Translations under genes and position numbers: made by a program
Assembly (NCBI GenBank): GCA_963803875.1
Contig: CAWDOA010000008.1
Span: 186,001 to 250,000, forward strand
DNA: 64,000 nucleotides
Direction of reading: 5' to 3'
Source: JABDIY01 sp963803875
GTDB lineage: Bacteria; Actinomycetota; Acidimicrobiia; Acidimicrobiales; SZUA-35
The notes under the pieces: model-generated
The model's input: only the letters and a program-made list of their open reading frames with translations
The model's database searches: none
Told to the model about the DNA's origin: nothing
Shown: positions 1-9,489 of the stretch, in pieces
Position numbering within the stretch: position 1 is the first letter of the stretch
Layout: each line of letters starts with the position of its first letter

Positions 1-765
1 CTGGCGGAACGGCTTGAGCGAATAGCGGAGTCCCAGGAAGCCGGCGATCCAGATACAGCAGAGAAGTTGAACCAAGCGGCCCAACAATTGCGGGCTGGGA
101 ACATCGGTGCGGCTCAAGCAGCACTGGGCGAAGCGGCCCAGGCGCAACGAACCAACGCAGAGGGTGTTGCCGGTCAGGTGAGCGCCGGTCAAGCCGCCCA
201 ACAGCTCAGTGAGCTACGCCAACGGGCCCAGGGACAGGGCGAAGGCCAGGGCGAGGGACAGGGACAGGGCGAGGGCCAAGGCCAGGGCGAAGGACAGGGC
301 GAAGGACAGGGCGAGGGCCAAGGCCAAGGACAAGGCGAAGGACAGGGCGAAGGCCAGGGCGAGGGCCAAGGACAGGGCTCGGGCGGCCAGGGTGGTAGCG
401 GAGCGTCGGGTCAGGTCGGGGGCGCGTCGGGCGGAACCGGAGCAGGTCAGGGTGGTGTCGGCACGCCGGGTGGCACTGACCAACCCGATGTGGATGGGAA
501 CAACAGCGGTGGTGGCATCGTGGATCCGAGTGCCTTGGAAGCGGGTGAACCGTTGAGACTTGGCGGCTCGCTCACGGGCGACCAGCCGGGCGAGGTCATC
601 GATCAAGTCGACGGACCAACCCGAGGCGGATCATCGCAGATACCGGTGTCGGGGGTGATTGGTGAATACACCAATCGCGCCACCACCGCGGCAGCACGTG
701 GCCAACTTCCCCCCAGTCAGCAGCAGCTGGTGGGCAGCTATTTCGATCGACTCTCCCAGCTCTGA
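1..765 (+). CDS. Repeat-rich protein upstream of moxR, C-terminal part (partial)
   Basis: The frame is open from base 1, so the gene begins outside the window; 254 codons are visible. The N-terminal part is helical and rich in Ala, Gln and Glu. A long run of GQGEGQ-type repeats follows (about residues 76-128), then a Gly/Ser-rich stretch. The last 40 residues are ordered and end in PSQQQLVGSYFDRLSQL, which resembles the C-terminus of large DUF4175-like membrane proteins that precede moxR in other bacteria (from memory, not tested). The stop codon overlaps the moxR ribosome binding site, so the gene belongs to this operon. Function unknown. Confidence 0.6.
   Translation: MAERLERIAESQEAGDPDTAEKLNQAAQQLRAGNIGAAQAALGEAAQAQRTNAEGVAGQVSAGQAAQQLSELRQRAQGQGEGQGEGQGQGEGQGQGEGQGEGQGEGQGQGQGEGQGEGQGEGQGQGSGGQGGSGASGQVGGASGGTGAGQGGVGTPGGTDQPDVDGNNSGGGIVDPSALEAGEPLRLGGSLTGDQPGEVIDQVDGPTRGGSSQIPVSGVIGEYTNRATTAAARGQLPPSQQQLVGSYFDRLSQL
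227..382 (+). repeat. GQGEGQ-coding tandem repeat
   Basis: Imperfect repeats of 6 and 12 bases, of the kind ggacagggcgaa and ggccagggcgag, fill this stretch and encode an uninterrupted Gly-Gln-Glu low-complexity linker. Such repeats change copy number easily by slippage. All three forward frames stay open here, so the alternative frames are artefacts. Confidence 0.85.
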
Positions 766-775
766 GGAACACTCA

Positions 776-1786
776 ATGAACCACGCCCAAATGACACCAG
801 CTGACGTAGCCACCACAGTGGAACGGATACGGTCCGAGATCGGGACGGTCATCGTTGGCCAGACGGGACTCGTGAAGGGTGTGCTCGTGGCGCTTCTCGC
901 CGAGGGCCACGTTCTCCTCGAAGGGGTGCCGGGGCTCGGCAAGACCATGCTTTTGCGGACCCTGGCCGATGCGCTGGACATGCCGTGGAGCAGGATCCAG
1001 TTCACTCCTGACCTCATGCCGGCCGACATCACCGGCACACAGGTGCTGTACCAGTCCGCCGATGGCGTACGGGACTTCCAGTTCCGCAGTGGACCGATCA
1101 ACGCCAACCTGGTTCTCGCCGATGAGATCAACCGGGCGACGCCCAAAACCCAATCGGCGATGCTGGAGGCCATGCAGGAGCGGGCGGTCACCGTGGCGGG
1201 TGAAACACGGCCGCTCCCCCGGCCATTCCTGGTGATGGCAACCCAGAACCCGGTCGAGATGGATGGCACGTATCCACTGCCCGAAGCTCAACTCGATCGG
1301 TTCCTGACAAAGGTCCTCGTTCCTTTCCCGACCGCAAGCGAACTCATGGCTGTCGTCGAGCGGACAACCGGCTCGCACACGGCTGCGGCCTCAGCAGTTT
1401 GTGATGCAGACACGCTGAAGGAGATGATCTCGCTCACCCGCCAAGTCCCGGTTCCCGAGCATGTCACCAGGTATGCGGTCGACCTGGTTGTCGCCAGCCA
1501 TCCCGATCAGGCGTCGGCTCCAGCCGACGTTCGTAGCTACGTTCGGTACGGGGCGTCGCCTCGCGGGGTTCAGTCGATCATCCTCAGCGGCAAAGCCAAT
1601 GCCTTGATCGACGGTCGACCCAACGTGAGCGTCGAGGACGTCCAGGCGGTTGCCCGCGGCGCTCTGCGGCACCGCCTTGTGCTGGGCTACGAGGCGACCG
1701 CCGATGGGGTCACGGCCGACACACTGGTGAACTCTGTGCTCGCCTCGGTCACGCCAGCGGGCTCGGGAGTCCGCGGCGCGCCGTAG
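776..1786 (+). CDS. MoxR-family AAA+ ATPase (first copy)
   Basis: A 336-residue AAA+ ATPase of the MoxR family. Walker A is GVPGLGKT at residues 50-57, and Walker B/DEINRA lies near 112-121. Sensor-type motifs (TQNPVE, PEAQLDRF) follow, and a C-terminal helical lid ends around HRLVLGYEA. The frame stays open upstream to 659, but the ATG at 776 is preceded by GAGGA at 764-768 and gives the usual MoxR N-terminus. MoxR ATPases act as chaperones that mature VWA-domain partners, and the next two genes encode typical partners (DUF58 and VWA). The substrate is unknown. Confidence 0.9.
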   Translation: MNHAQMTPADVATTVERIRSEIGTVIVGQTGLVKGVLVALLAEGHVLLEGVPGLGKTMLLRTLADALDMPWSRIQFTPDLMPADITGTQVLYQSADGVRDFQFRSGPINANLVLADEINRATPKTQSAMLEAMQERAVTVAGETRPLPRPFLVMATQNPVEMDGTYPLPEAQLDRFLTKVLVPFPTASELMAVVERTTGSHTAAASAVCDADTLKEMISLTRQVPVPEHVTRYAVDLVVASHPDQASAPADVRSYVRYGASPRGVQSIILSGKANALIDGRPNVSVEDVQAVARGALRHRLVLGYEATADGVTADTLVNSVLASVTPAGSGVRGAP

Positions 1787-1933
1787 CATGCCTACGCTCG
1801 CCTACGGCCTGGCGGCCTTCGGGTCGCTTCCAGGAACCCGAAGGGTTCCCACTCGCTCCGCTCAATCAACGATCGCCCGCTGCTCCGTCCCTCCGCAGCC
1901 ACCCTCTACGGCCTGGGCCTTCAGGTCGCTCCC
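1787..1933 (+). repeat. Intergenic repeat pair with hairpin
   Basis: The gap between moxR and the DUF58 gene holds two imperfect direct copies of a sequence beginning ctacggcctgg (1802-1831 and 1906-1933). Between them is a perfect hairpin, ggaaccc/gggttcc at 1833-1849. The second copy abuts the ATG of the next gene, so it supplies that gene's leader. The appearance is that of a small REP-like element, but no further copies were noticed in this window. Confidence 0.5.
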
Positions 1934-2794
1934 ATGAACACACTGCTGGACCCTCGAATTCTGGCTCGGCTGGAGCGCCTCCAGCTGGGAACCCGACGGC
2001 GTTTGGCGGGCGGGCTCACCGGCGATCATCGTTCGCCGCGGCACGGCACGTCACTGGATTTTGCTGACTACCGCGAATACACCCCGGGCGACGATCTGCG
2101 ACGGATCGACCAATACGCCTACGCCCGGCTCGACAAACTCCTGCTGAAACTCTTCGAAGCCGAGGACGACGTCACCGTTCGCTTGCTGATCGACACGAGT
2201 GCATCGATGCAGGGGGAGAAACTTCACCGAGCCAAACAACTTGCCGCGGCCATCGGTTTTGTTTCGCTCACACGCCGAGATGTCGTTACGGTGCACACCT
2301 TTCCCAGCAACACGAGGTCGCCCCGGCTGCTGGGGCGGTCGGCCATAGGACAGTTGTTCTCCATACTCGAAGGCCTCGAAGCAAGCGGCGACAGCCCGTT
2401 CGCCGCAGCGGTCACCAACCTGCTGAGCCAAACGGGACCTCCGGGCCTCACCGTGGTGTTCAGCGATCTTCTCACCATCGAATGGGAACAGGGGATCCGG
2501 CGGCTACCGGCTCGACGAGGCGATTTGGCAGTTGTCCAGGTTCTCGATCGGACCGACATCTTTCCCGACGTCAGCGGCGACCTCGAACTGGTCGACGCCG
2601 AGTCTGGCGCTCGGGTCGAAGTCTCCCTTTCGAGCAAGGTGGTCGAGGAGTACGCCGAAATGGCAATGGCGTGGATCGAGGAGGTGGCCAATCGCGTTCG
2701 GGCCACCGGCGGAGGCTTTGCCCGCGTCTTCACAGACGAATCCCTCGAAGAGGTCCTGCTGTCGGGGTGGCGCCGAGAAGGGGTTCTCCGATGA
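1934..2794 (+). CDS. DUF58 protein (first copy)
   Basis: A 286-residue DUF58 protein. The family signature is present near residues 42-60 (YREYTPGDDLRRIDQYAYAR). A VWA-like fold follows, with LIDTSASM near residue 82 as an apparent metal-ion-dependent adhesion motif. DUF58 proteins usually sit directly after moxR and are thought to work with it. The gene overlaps the next by the four bases ATGA, which implies translational coupling. There is no strong Shine-Dalgarno because the leader lies in an intergenic repeat. Confidence 0.85.
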   Translation: MNTLLDPRILARLERLQLGTRRRLAGGLTGDHRSPRHGTSLDFADYREYTPGDDLRRIDQYAYARLDKLLLKLFEAEDDVTVRLLIDTSASMQGEKLHRAKQLAAAIGFVSLTRRDVVTVHTFPSNTRSPRLLGRSAIGQLFSILEGLEASGDSPFAAAVTNLLSQTGPPGLTVVFSDLLTIEWEQGIRRLPARRGDLAVVQVLDRTDIFPDVSGDLELVDAESGARVEVSLSSKVVEEYAEMAMAWIEEVANRVRATGGGFARVFTDESLEEVLLSGWRREGVLR

Positions 2795-5700
2795 GCCTTG
2801 GCACCTGGGGTTTGGCCAATCCCGCGGGACTCCTCGCCGGACTTCTTGTCATCCCGATCATTGCGATGCACATTCTTCGGCCTCGGCGAGTGCAGCAGCG
2901 GGTCGCTGCCATCTTCCTCTGGCGCAAGGTCAATCGGCCGGTCTCAGCGGCCAAGCCATGGCAGCGGCTGCGGCCGAGCTGGCTCCTTGCTGCCCAGCTG
3001 TTGGCAGCGTTGGTACTGGCGGTTCTGCTGGCTCGACCGGTGCAGTTCACCGAACTACCGCTCGCCGAACACACGATCTTTGTGGTGGATGCATCCGGAT
3101 CGATGCTGGCGACCGATGGATCTCCTGATCGAATCGAGGACGGTCGCGATCGAGCTCGAGAGCTTCGCTCTCAGCTTCCACTGAACGGCGAAGCGTCTCT
3201 AGTGGTTGCCGGGGAGAGCGCCAGGGCGGTCGTCACCCGCTCCGCCGATTCCAGCGTGTTCAACGACGCACTGGCCCGGATCGAGACGTTTCCAGGAGAA
3301 GGAGACTTTGCCGGGGCCTTCGCACTGGCCGCAGGAATCGACACCGGTGACCGACCGAGTCGAGTGGTGCTCATCAGCGATGGTGGCGTCAGAGCGGCCG
3401 ATCTGAGATTGGCGCCGGCCGGCACACGTTATGAGCGAATAGGAAGCCAGGGCGCCAATCGCGGCATCAGTCAGCTCACTGTCGAGCCCGCTCCCGGTGG
3501 TCTGGTTGCCAGGGTCACCGTGCGACACTACGGCGGACCCGCAGCCGATCAGACCGTTCGAATCGACGTCGACGGCCGAACCGTCGTCAGTGAATCGATT
3601 CAGCTCGATGCGGGCGATGTCCAAAACCTGAGCCTGAACCTTCCCGCCGGTGAACTGATCGAAGCGTTCCTCGAGCCTGAAGACAACCTCATGCTGGACA
3701 ATCGGGCAGTCGCCACCGTGTCTCGATCGCCCGAGATCGACGTGTGGTGGGTGGGTGCCGACGATCCCTTCCTGGAAGCGGCTCTCTCGGTCATACCCGG
3801 CGTCACGATCACCAAGGCAACCGATTTCGTCGGAGCGATGCCGCCCAAAACCGATGTGCTCATCGCCCACCGGATCAACCTGCCCGAAACCCTCCCGGCT
3901 CCTACCTGGGCGATCATCCCGCCTGCCGGCCTGCCGGGGGTGGTGGATGTTACCGGTGAGACCCAACGACCAGCTCTCACGCTGATCCGTTCCGACGTAG
4001 GTCTGGTGAACGGACTCGAGTTGTCCGAGGTGTTGTTCGCACGATCCCAGACCATCCAGGTATCGGCCGAATCGCAGGTGATCCTGGGGGCCGAGGGCGC
4101 TCCCCTGCTGGCCTTGACCCCAACGCTGGAAGCTCCTGTTCTCTATCAGAGCTTCGCCAACGCCGAAAGCAACTTCCCACTTCAGGTTGCGTTTCCGATT
4201 CTGGCCCAGCGGGTATTGACCGACTTGACCAGTGCCACGGTGCCACCGGCTCGGGTTCAACTCGGCACTGATCTGCCGATCGATCCCAGGCTGGATGCTG
4301 TGGTCTCCACGCCCGCCGGTCGCAGCTTCGATGTAACGGCCGGCTCAGCTCCACCGTCAGCGAACCGCATCGGCTTCTGGAGAATCGAACAGGAAGGTCG
4401 AGTCCCCGTCGTCGTTGCGGTCAACGCCGATCCGACCGAAGCAAAGATCGCTCCCGCTCCCGATCTTCCGTTTGCGGTTCCCCAGGGAGGTGAGGGCCCG
4501 GACACCATCCAGGGCCAAATCGCTCGCCTGTGGCCTTTCGTTGTACTGCTTCTGGCTCTCATGGTGGCCGAATGGATACTGGCCCGCCGCCGTCTCGGTG
4601 TTTCCCGCAACCAATGGAAGATAGCGACCGGGATGCGGGTGGCGGTGGCTCTGGCCGTGCTGGCTGTGCTCCTGGGACCCGGTTTCAATCGGGAGTCCAA
4701 CAAGGTCGGGGCGGTGTTCCTGCTCGATGCTTCGGATTCTCTCGGCCCGGCTGGGCGAAGTCGCGCTTCTCAAACCGTGGGCGAAGCATTGGCCGCACGA
4801 CCCGATGGCGACGTGGCCGGGGTTGTGGCCTTCGGGCGAGATGCGCGGCTGGAAGCGATCGTGGATGATGATCCCGACTTCAACGGGTTGTCGGTCCAGA
4901 TCGACCCGACCGGAACCGACCTCGCCGCCGCGCTGCGGCTCGGCGTGGCAGCTGCGCCAGGTGAGACTCGCAAACGACTCGTCCTCGTGAGCGACGGCCG
5001 GGCTACAACCGGGAATGTGATCGAAGAGGCGGAACGTTTGGCTGCGGAGAACGTTCCGGTTGACGTCTTCATCGTCGACCCTCCTCGCGGCACCGATCTG
5101 GCTATCGACGGGATCGAGGTGCCTTCGGTTGCACGCGTCGGCGAATTGGTGGAGATCACCGTTCGGGTGGAGTCTCCGGCCCGAACCCCCGCTCGCGTGG
5201 AGTTGAGCAGCGACGGCACCCTGCTGGGATCGCAGGAAACTGAGCTGCAACCGGGGACCAACGAAGTGACCTTCACCGATATAGCGGCCGACAATGGCGT
5301 CCTGCGGTACACCGCCGAGGTCTTCGGTCTCGCCGACGCCGTGGTTGCCAACAATCGTGGATTCGCGGCAGTGCCCGTAGCTGGAGCCCAGAAGGTCCTC
5401 GTGGTCGACGGCGGCGGCAATGCTGATGCTGCCGAGCTCGTTCGGGCACTCGAGGCCGCGGGCCTCACGGCGGACTCGGTGGGTGTCGAGCAGGTTCCCG
5501 GCATCGACGAACTCGTGCAGTACGCCTCGGTGATTCTGGTCAACGTCGACGCCCGTGATCTGGCCGAACCCACCGTTACCGCTCTCACAGCCGCCGTGCG
5601 GGATCTGGGTCGCGGCATGGTGGTGGTGGGAGGAAACCACAGCTATGCGCTCGGCGGTTATCGCGACCACCCGCTGGAGGAGATCCTTCCTGTGGTGAGC

Positions 5701-7416
5701 GAGATTCTCGACCCACTACGCCGGCAGACAGTGGCTGAAGTTCTTGCCATCGACACGTCGGGTTCGATGGGGGCATGCCACTGCGCCGAGAACGGTCAGG
5801 CCAACGGACTCGGAGGTGAGAACGAGATCGACGGAGGCGTGAAGAAGACCAGCATCGCTCAGAACGCTGCCGCCCGGGCCATCAACGCGTTGGGGGCCAC
5901 CGACGAGGTGGGAGTGATCAGCGTGAACAACACCGCCGAGTGGGTGATCGACCTTCAGCCGCGGCCGCCCCAGGAGGTGATCGATGACGGCCTCTCCCAG
6001 CTCGAGCCGGACGGGCCGACAAATGTCGAGGACACGCTTCGAACCGCCGCCGATCAGCTCAGAGAATCCGAGGCGAATCTCAAACACATCATCTTCTTCT
6101 CCGACGGGTTCACCGAGCCGTTCCACCTGGCCGAATTGAAGGCGGACGCGGCAGACCTGTTCGACGAGGGCATCACGGTTTCGGTGGTCGCCACCGGCGA
6201 GGGAGCCGCGATTGATCTTCGGGAAATCGCCGAGGCTGGGGGCGGGCGTTTCTACCCCGGCAAGGACCTCAGCGCCATCCCCGAACTGATCGTTCAAGAG
6301 GCGATTCTGGCATCGCGTGATTTCATCAACGAAGGCAACTTCGTTCCCACGGTCACCTCGAATGCCGCCACGGTCAGCACTCTGGCCTCAGCTCCTCCGC
6401 TGGCCGGCTACATCGCCACCACAGCCAAACCGACCGCACGGGTGGACTTGCGGATCGGACCCGACCAGGATCCGTTGCTCACGAGCTGGCAGATTGGTCT
6501 GGGCCGTGTGAGTACCTGGGCTTCGGACAGTGGCGAACGGTGGGGCACCGCATGGTCGAGTTGGGAGCGGTCACCCGACTTCTGGGCCGGCGTCATCAAG
6601 GACACATTCCCCACCGCCGGTGACGGCGGCGGTGTCACCGCCCGGATCGAGGGCGATCAGCTGTCACTGCGGATAGAAGGGGTGTCACCGTGGGGCGACG
6701 ACGCGCAAGCTTCGGTGCGGGTGGCCGGTCCGGACGGGGAGGGCGTTGATGTGCCACTCGAACGGGTTGACGGTTCCACGTTTGCCGCCACCATCCCGGT
6801 CGAGGAGGCCGGCACGTACGCAATCGGAGCGACCGTGTCGAGCGGTGGCGAAGCGGTCTGGAGCGGCGTGGGTCTTACAAGCCGGTCCTACCCGGCCGAG
6901 TACGCGCCACGACCGTTGGGCGACGACGTTCTACGCCGGGTGGCCGACCTCACCGGCGGCCGATTCGAACCCGGCATCACAGAGATCTTCGACCCGGAAA
7001 ACACCGTGGCCGGGAGCCGTCGCATAGATCTCACCAAGTGGTTCCTCTGGGCGGCGCTGCTCCTCTGGCCCGTGGCAGTGGCGGTGAGCCGCTTGGCCTA
7101 TCGCTCCGGCACACTCGCTATCGGAGCAGAGAAAGCCCAGGGAACGGTGGCGAAGCTCCAGACCCGACTGCCCAAGTTCGGTGAGGCCAATCCGCTCGAA
7201 TCGGACAATGCAACCAGTTCGACCCCAGTTTCGCCTCCGAGGAAGCCAGCCGGACCGATCGACCCGACCCAGCCCATCCGCGCCGAACCGAGCACGGGGC
7301 CAACCCGACCCGCCGCACCTCGAGCGCCGAACCCACCCAAACCTCCTGCCGCGCCGGGTGGCACCGTGAACGAGCTTCTCAAGCGGAAAGGGGGCGGCCA
7401 CGAGCCGCCGGGCTGA
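2791..7416 (+). CDS. Giant BatA-like protein with three VWA domains
   Basis: A 1541-residue protein; the start is the ATG overlapping the DUF58 stop (ATGA). An N-terminal aerotolerance-type (BatA) segment has membrane helices around residues 10-30 and 65-85. A first VWA domain begins at FVVDASGSM near 95. Hydrophobic segments near 580-600 and 615-635 precede a second VWA domain (FLLDASDSLG, about 643). A glutamine-amidotransferase-like domain without an obvious catalytic Cys starts near 868 (KVLVVDGGG). A third VWA domain (AIDTSGSMGACHC, about 985) carries a Cys-His-Cys insert after its metal site. A final membrane helix lies near 1418-1435, and the tail is Pro-rich and probably cytoplasmic. 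The architecture looks like two BatA-like units joined. It is the probable client of the neighbouring MoxR. Confidence 0.8.
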   Translation: MSLGTWGLANPAGLLAGLLVIPIIAMHILRPRRVQQRVAAIFLWRKVNRPVSAAKPWQRLRPSWLLAAQLLAALVLAVLLARPVQFTELPLAEHTIFVVDASGSMLATDGSPDRIEDGRDRARELRSQLPLNGEASLVVAGESARAVVTRSADSSVFNDALARIETFPGEGDFAGAFALAAGIDTGDRPSRVVLISDGGVRAADLRLAPAGTRYERIGSQGANRGISQLTVEPAPGGLVARVTVRHYGGPAADQTVRIDVDGRTVVSESIQLDAGDVQNLSLNLPAGELIEAFLEPEDNLMLDNRAVATVSRSPEIDVWWVGADDPFLEAALSVIPGVTITKATDFVGAMPPKTDVLIAHRINLPETLPAPTWAIIPPAGLPGVVDVTGETQRPALTLIRSDVGLVNGLELSEVLFARSQTIQVSAESQVILGAEGAPLLALTPTLEAPVLYQSFANAESNFPLQVAFPILAQRVLTDLTSATVPPARVQLGTDLPIDPRLDAVVSTPAGRSFDVTAGSAPPSANRIGFWRIEQEGRVPVVVAVNADPTEAKIAPAPDLPFAVPQGGEGPDTIQGQIARLWPFVVLLLALMVAEWILARRRLGVSRNQWKIATGMRVAVALAVLAVLLGPGFNRESNKVGAVFLLDASDSLGPAGRSRASQTVGEALAARPDGDVAGVVAFGRDARLEAIVDDDPDFNGLSVQIDPTGTDLAAALRLGVAAAPGETRKRLVLVSDGRATTGNVIEEAERLAAENVPVDVFIVDPPRGTDLAIDGIEVPSVARVGELVEITVRVESPARTPARVELSSDGTLLGSQETELQPGTNEVTFTDIAADNGVLRYTAEVFGLADAVVANNRGFAAVPVAGAQKVLVVDGGGNADAAELVRALEAAGLTADSVGVEQVPGIDELVQYASVILVNVDARDLAEPTVTALTAAVRDLGRGMVVVGGNHSYALGGYRDHPLEEILPVVSEILDPLRRQTVAEVLAIDTSGSMGACHCAENGQANGLGGENEIDGGVKKTSIAQNAAARAINALGATDEVGVISVNNTAEWVIDLQPRPPQEVIDDGLSQLEPDGPTNVEDTLRTAADQLRESEANLKHIIFFSDGFTEPFHLAELKADAADLFDEGITVSVVATGEGAAIDLREIAEAGGGRFYPGKDLSAIPELIVQEAILASRDFINEGNFVPTVTSNAATVSTLASAPPLAGYIATTAKPTARVDLRIGPDQDPLLTSWQIGLGRVSTWASDSGERWGTAWSSWERSPDFWAGVIKDTFPTAGDGGGVTARIEGDQLSLRIEGVSPWGDDAQASVRVAGPDGEGVDVPLERVDGSTFAATIPVEEAGTYAIGATVSSGGEAVWSGVGLTSRSYPAEYAPRPLGDDVLRRVADLTGGRFEPGITEIFDPENTVAGSRRIDLTKWFLWAALLLWPVAVAVSRLAYRSGTLAIGAEKAQGTVAKLQTRLPKFGEANPLESDNATSSTPVSPPRKPAGPIDPTQPIRAEPSTGPTRPAAPRAPNPPKPPAAPGGTVNELLKRKGGGHEPPG

Positions 7417-7473
7417 TCCGATCAAGGTAGGACCTGGATCGAGGAGCCCGTGGCGGTGTGGGAAGCTGGACCA

Positions 7474-7776
7474 ATGCTGATTCTCTCCGGAACCGTGAAG
7501 ATGCAACCACAGGACATCGCCGCGATCAGGGATGCCACGTTGGTCATGATCGCGGCCACACGCGCCGAGGAGGGATGCATCGAATACGAGTTCTCCGAGG
7601 TCATCGGTGAGCCGGGCACGATGCGGATCTTCGAGCGATGGGAGTCGGTGGATGCGCTGCAAGCGCACTTCGCCGCTCCCCATATGGCCGAGTGGCAAGA
7701 GGCGATGAAGAGTGTCACCGTCCACTCTCGTGATCTGGCTCGCTACGAGGGCATCAGCGACATCATTCCGCTCTGA
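7474..7776 (+). CDS. Antibiotic-biosynthesis-monooxygenase (ABM) domain protein
   Basis: A 100-residue single-domain protein of the ABM dimeric alpha/beta-barrel fold. Family-typical segments are visible: an N-terminal strand (LILSGTVKM), RAEEGCIEYEFSEV, the FERWES strand, and a helix LQAHFAAPHMAEW. Such proteins act as cofactor-free monooxygenases or in haem and quinone chemistry, so the substrate cannot be predicted. The frame is open further upstream (GTG at 7450), but the ATG at 7474 has GGAAG eight bases before it and fits the domain start. It lies just upstream of the CcmF-like gene. Confidence 0.8.
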   Translation: MLILSGTVKMQPQDIAAIRDATLVMIAATRAEEGCIEYEFSEVIGEPGTMRIFERWESVDALQAHFAAPHMAEWQEAMKSVTVHSRDLARYEGISDIIPL

Positions 7777-7788
7777 ATCGCCTGACCG

Positions 7789-9481
7789 ATGACTCTTGGT
7801 GCCGGTCTGCTGTGGTCAGGTGTTCTTCTCAGTGTCGTGGCCACCCTGAGGCCATCCCGTCTGTCCATTGGGGGTGCCGGAGCAGCGATGTCCGCGGCTG
7901 TGGTTGCCTTGGTCTCGGCGTTTGTTGCCGAGGACTGGACCAACGTCTACGTCGTCAGCACCACCCGGCCAGGCCTCGCATGGCCGGTGCGGGTGGCCGG
8001 CCTGTGGGGAGGTGCCGAAGGATCGCTACTGCTCTTCGCCGCGCTGGTCTCGCTGGCGGCGGTGATCATCGGCACACTGGGCGGGCGTTCACAGCCGGCG
8101 ACGGCGCTCGCCGGGTCCTATGGGGTCGTGATGCTGGTGTCGGCCAACCCGTTCGATCGCTTCGATGCCCCTGCGGTTGGAGGTCTTGGTCTTCAGCCGG
8201 TGCTGGAGCACCCTGCCATGGTCTGGCATCCTCCGATCCTGTATTTGGGCCTGGTGGGGGTCATATGTGCCGTCGATGCTGTCCCTCGGCGCCGTACACC
8301 CACGGCGGGTCCGGGCAACGGCGGCTGTGTCGCTGGCATTGCTCACTGCCGGGCTGGCAACCGGCGCAGCGTGGGCCCACGCAGAGCTGGGATGGGGAGG
8401 GTTCTGGGCGTGGGATCCCATCGAGTCCGCCGGGCTGGTGGCGTGGCTGGCAACGGCGGCCACGTTGCATGGGCAGTTCGACGTCGCTCGACTCGATCAT
8501 CGACTTCTCTTCGCCGTACCGGGATTCGCAGCGGTGTGGGCGACCACCCTCACCCGGGCGGGCCTGACCGGTTCGGTTCACTCCTTTGCCGATCGTCCCG
8601 GCCTCAAAGCCGGCCTGCTGGTGACGGCGGCCGGTTGGAGCGCCACGCTGGCCTGGTTGGCATACGCCCCGCCAACCGGCCATGTTCGCAGCACCCCTCC
8701 TGGGCCCCTGGAGCGGCGAAGGGCGATGTACCTGCTCGCCCTCGCTGGGTCTTTCGTTGCCCTTGGCGCCTACGAACCAGCGGTAGAGCAACTCGCCGGC
8801 GGCAATGCCGTAGGTGTCGCTGGGGTGTTCTTCACACGAATGTTGTGGCCAATCGTCATTGTTGGCGCCGCGCTGTGCGTCCGAGCGGACCGCCAATACC
8901 GGTTCGCGATGTTCGGCGCGGCTGCGGGTGTTGCAGTGACCCCACTGAGCGCGGGGCCCTTCGGGCTGACGGTCGCGGCGGCAGGTGGCGCGGTGGCAGC
9001 GTCGGCACTCGTTGCAGGACGATCGGGACGACGAGGCTGGCTCGCCCACGTCGGAATCGGGCTGGTGCTCGTTGGTATCGGCGGCACGGTGGCGGCAACG
9101 TCGAGCCAGGTGATACTCATCAAGGACCAGTCGACGCAGGTGGACGGTATCACCGTGGTTCACCGTGGAATCGAGCTGGTTTCGGAGCCGACACGGGATG
9201 CGGCGGTGGCCTCGATCGAGATAGATGGGGTCGTGCTCCAGCCCAAAATGGTGCTCCACCGTCTCCGCACCGTCCCTACCGCCGAGGCAGCAACCAGGCG
9301 CAGCGTTCTCGATGAGATCCAGGTGATCCTCTCCGACGGAACCGACGGGCAAGCAAACTACCGGATCAGCCAAACACCACGCCTCAACCTGATCTGGCTG
9401 GGTGCAGCGCTTGTCACACTCGGTCTTGTCGGACGATCCGGCACACGCCGCCGTCCCCGGCGGACGGCGCTGGTGAACTGA
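7789..9481 (+). CDS. ccmF: CcmF-type cytochrome c haem lyase (frameshifted)
   Basis: Multi-pass membrane protein of the CcmF/CcsA haem-lyase family, which attaches haem to apocytochrome c on the outer face of the membrane. The first part (7789 to about 8255) carries GGAEGSLLLFAAL and the HPPILYLGLVG motif. The second part, in another frame, carries the tryptophan-rich haem-binding motif AELGWGGFWAWDPIES and the CcmF C-terminal region. The frame changes at the G run 8256-8260. Removing one G restores one 563-residue protein that reads GLVGSYVPSM across the join. No other ccm genes are in view. Identification is firm; the break is probably an assembly error. Confidence 0.8.
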
Positions 9482-9489
9482 GTCTGAGG

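Noticed and set aside
214..606. Open frame in the GQGEGQ repeat on the minus strand
   Set aside because: Repeats without stops in all frames; no coding features.
2482..2790. Upstream extension of the giant VWA frame
   Set aside because: It lies inside the DUF58 gene in another frame and is Arg-rich and non-domain; the ATGA overlap at 2791 gives the proper start.
4357..5670. Long open frame on the minus strand (437 codons)
   Set aside because: It is antisense to the giant VWA gene, which has clear domains; the composition is that of a GC-rich shadow frame.
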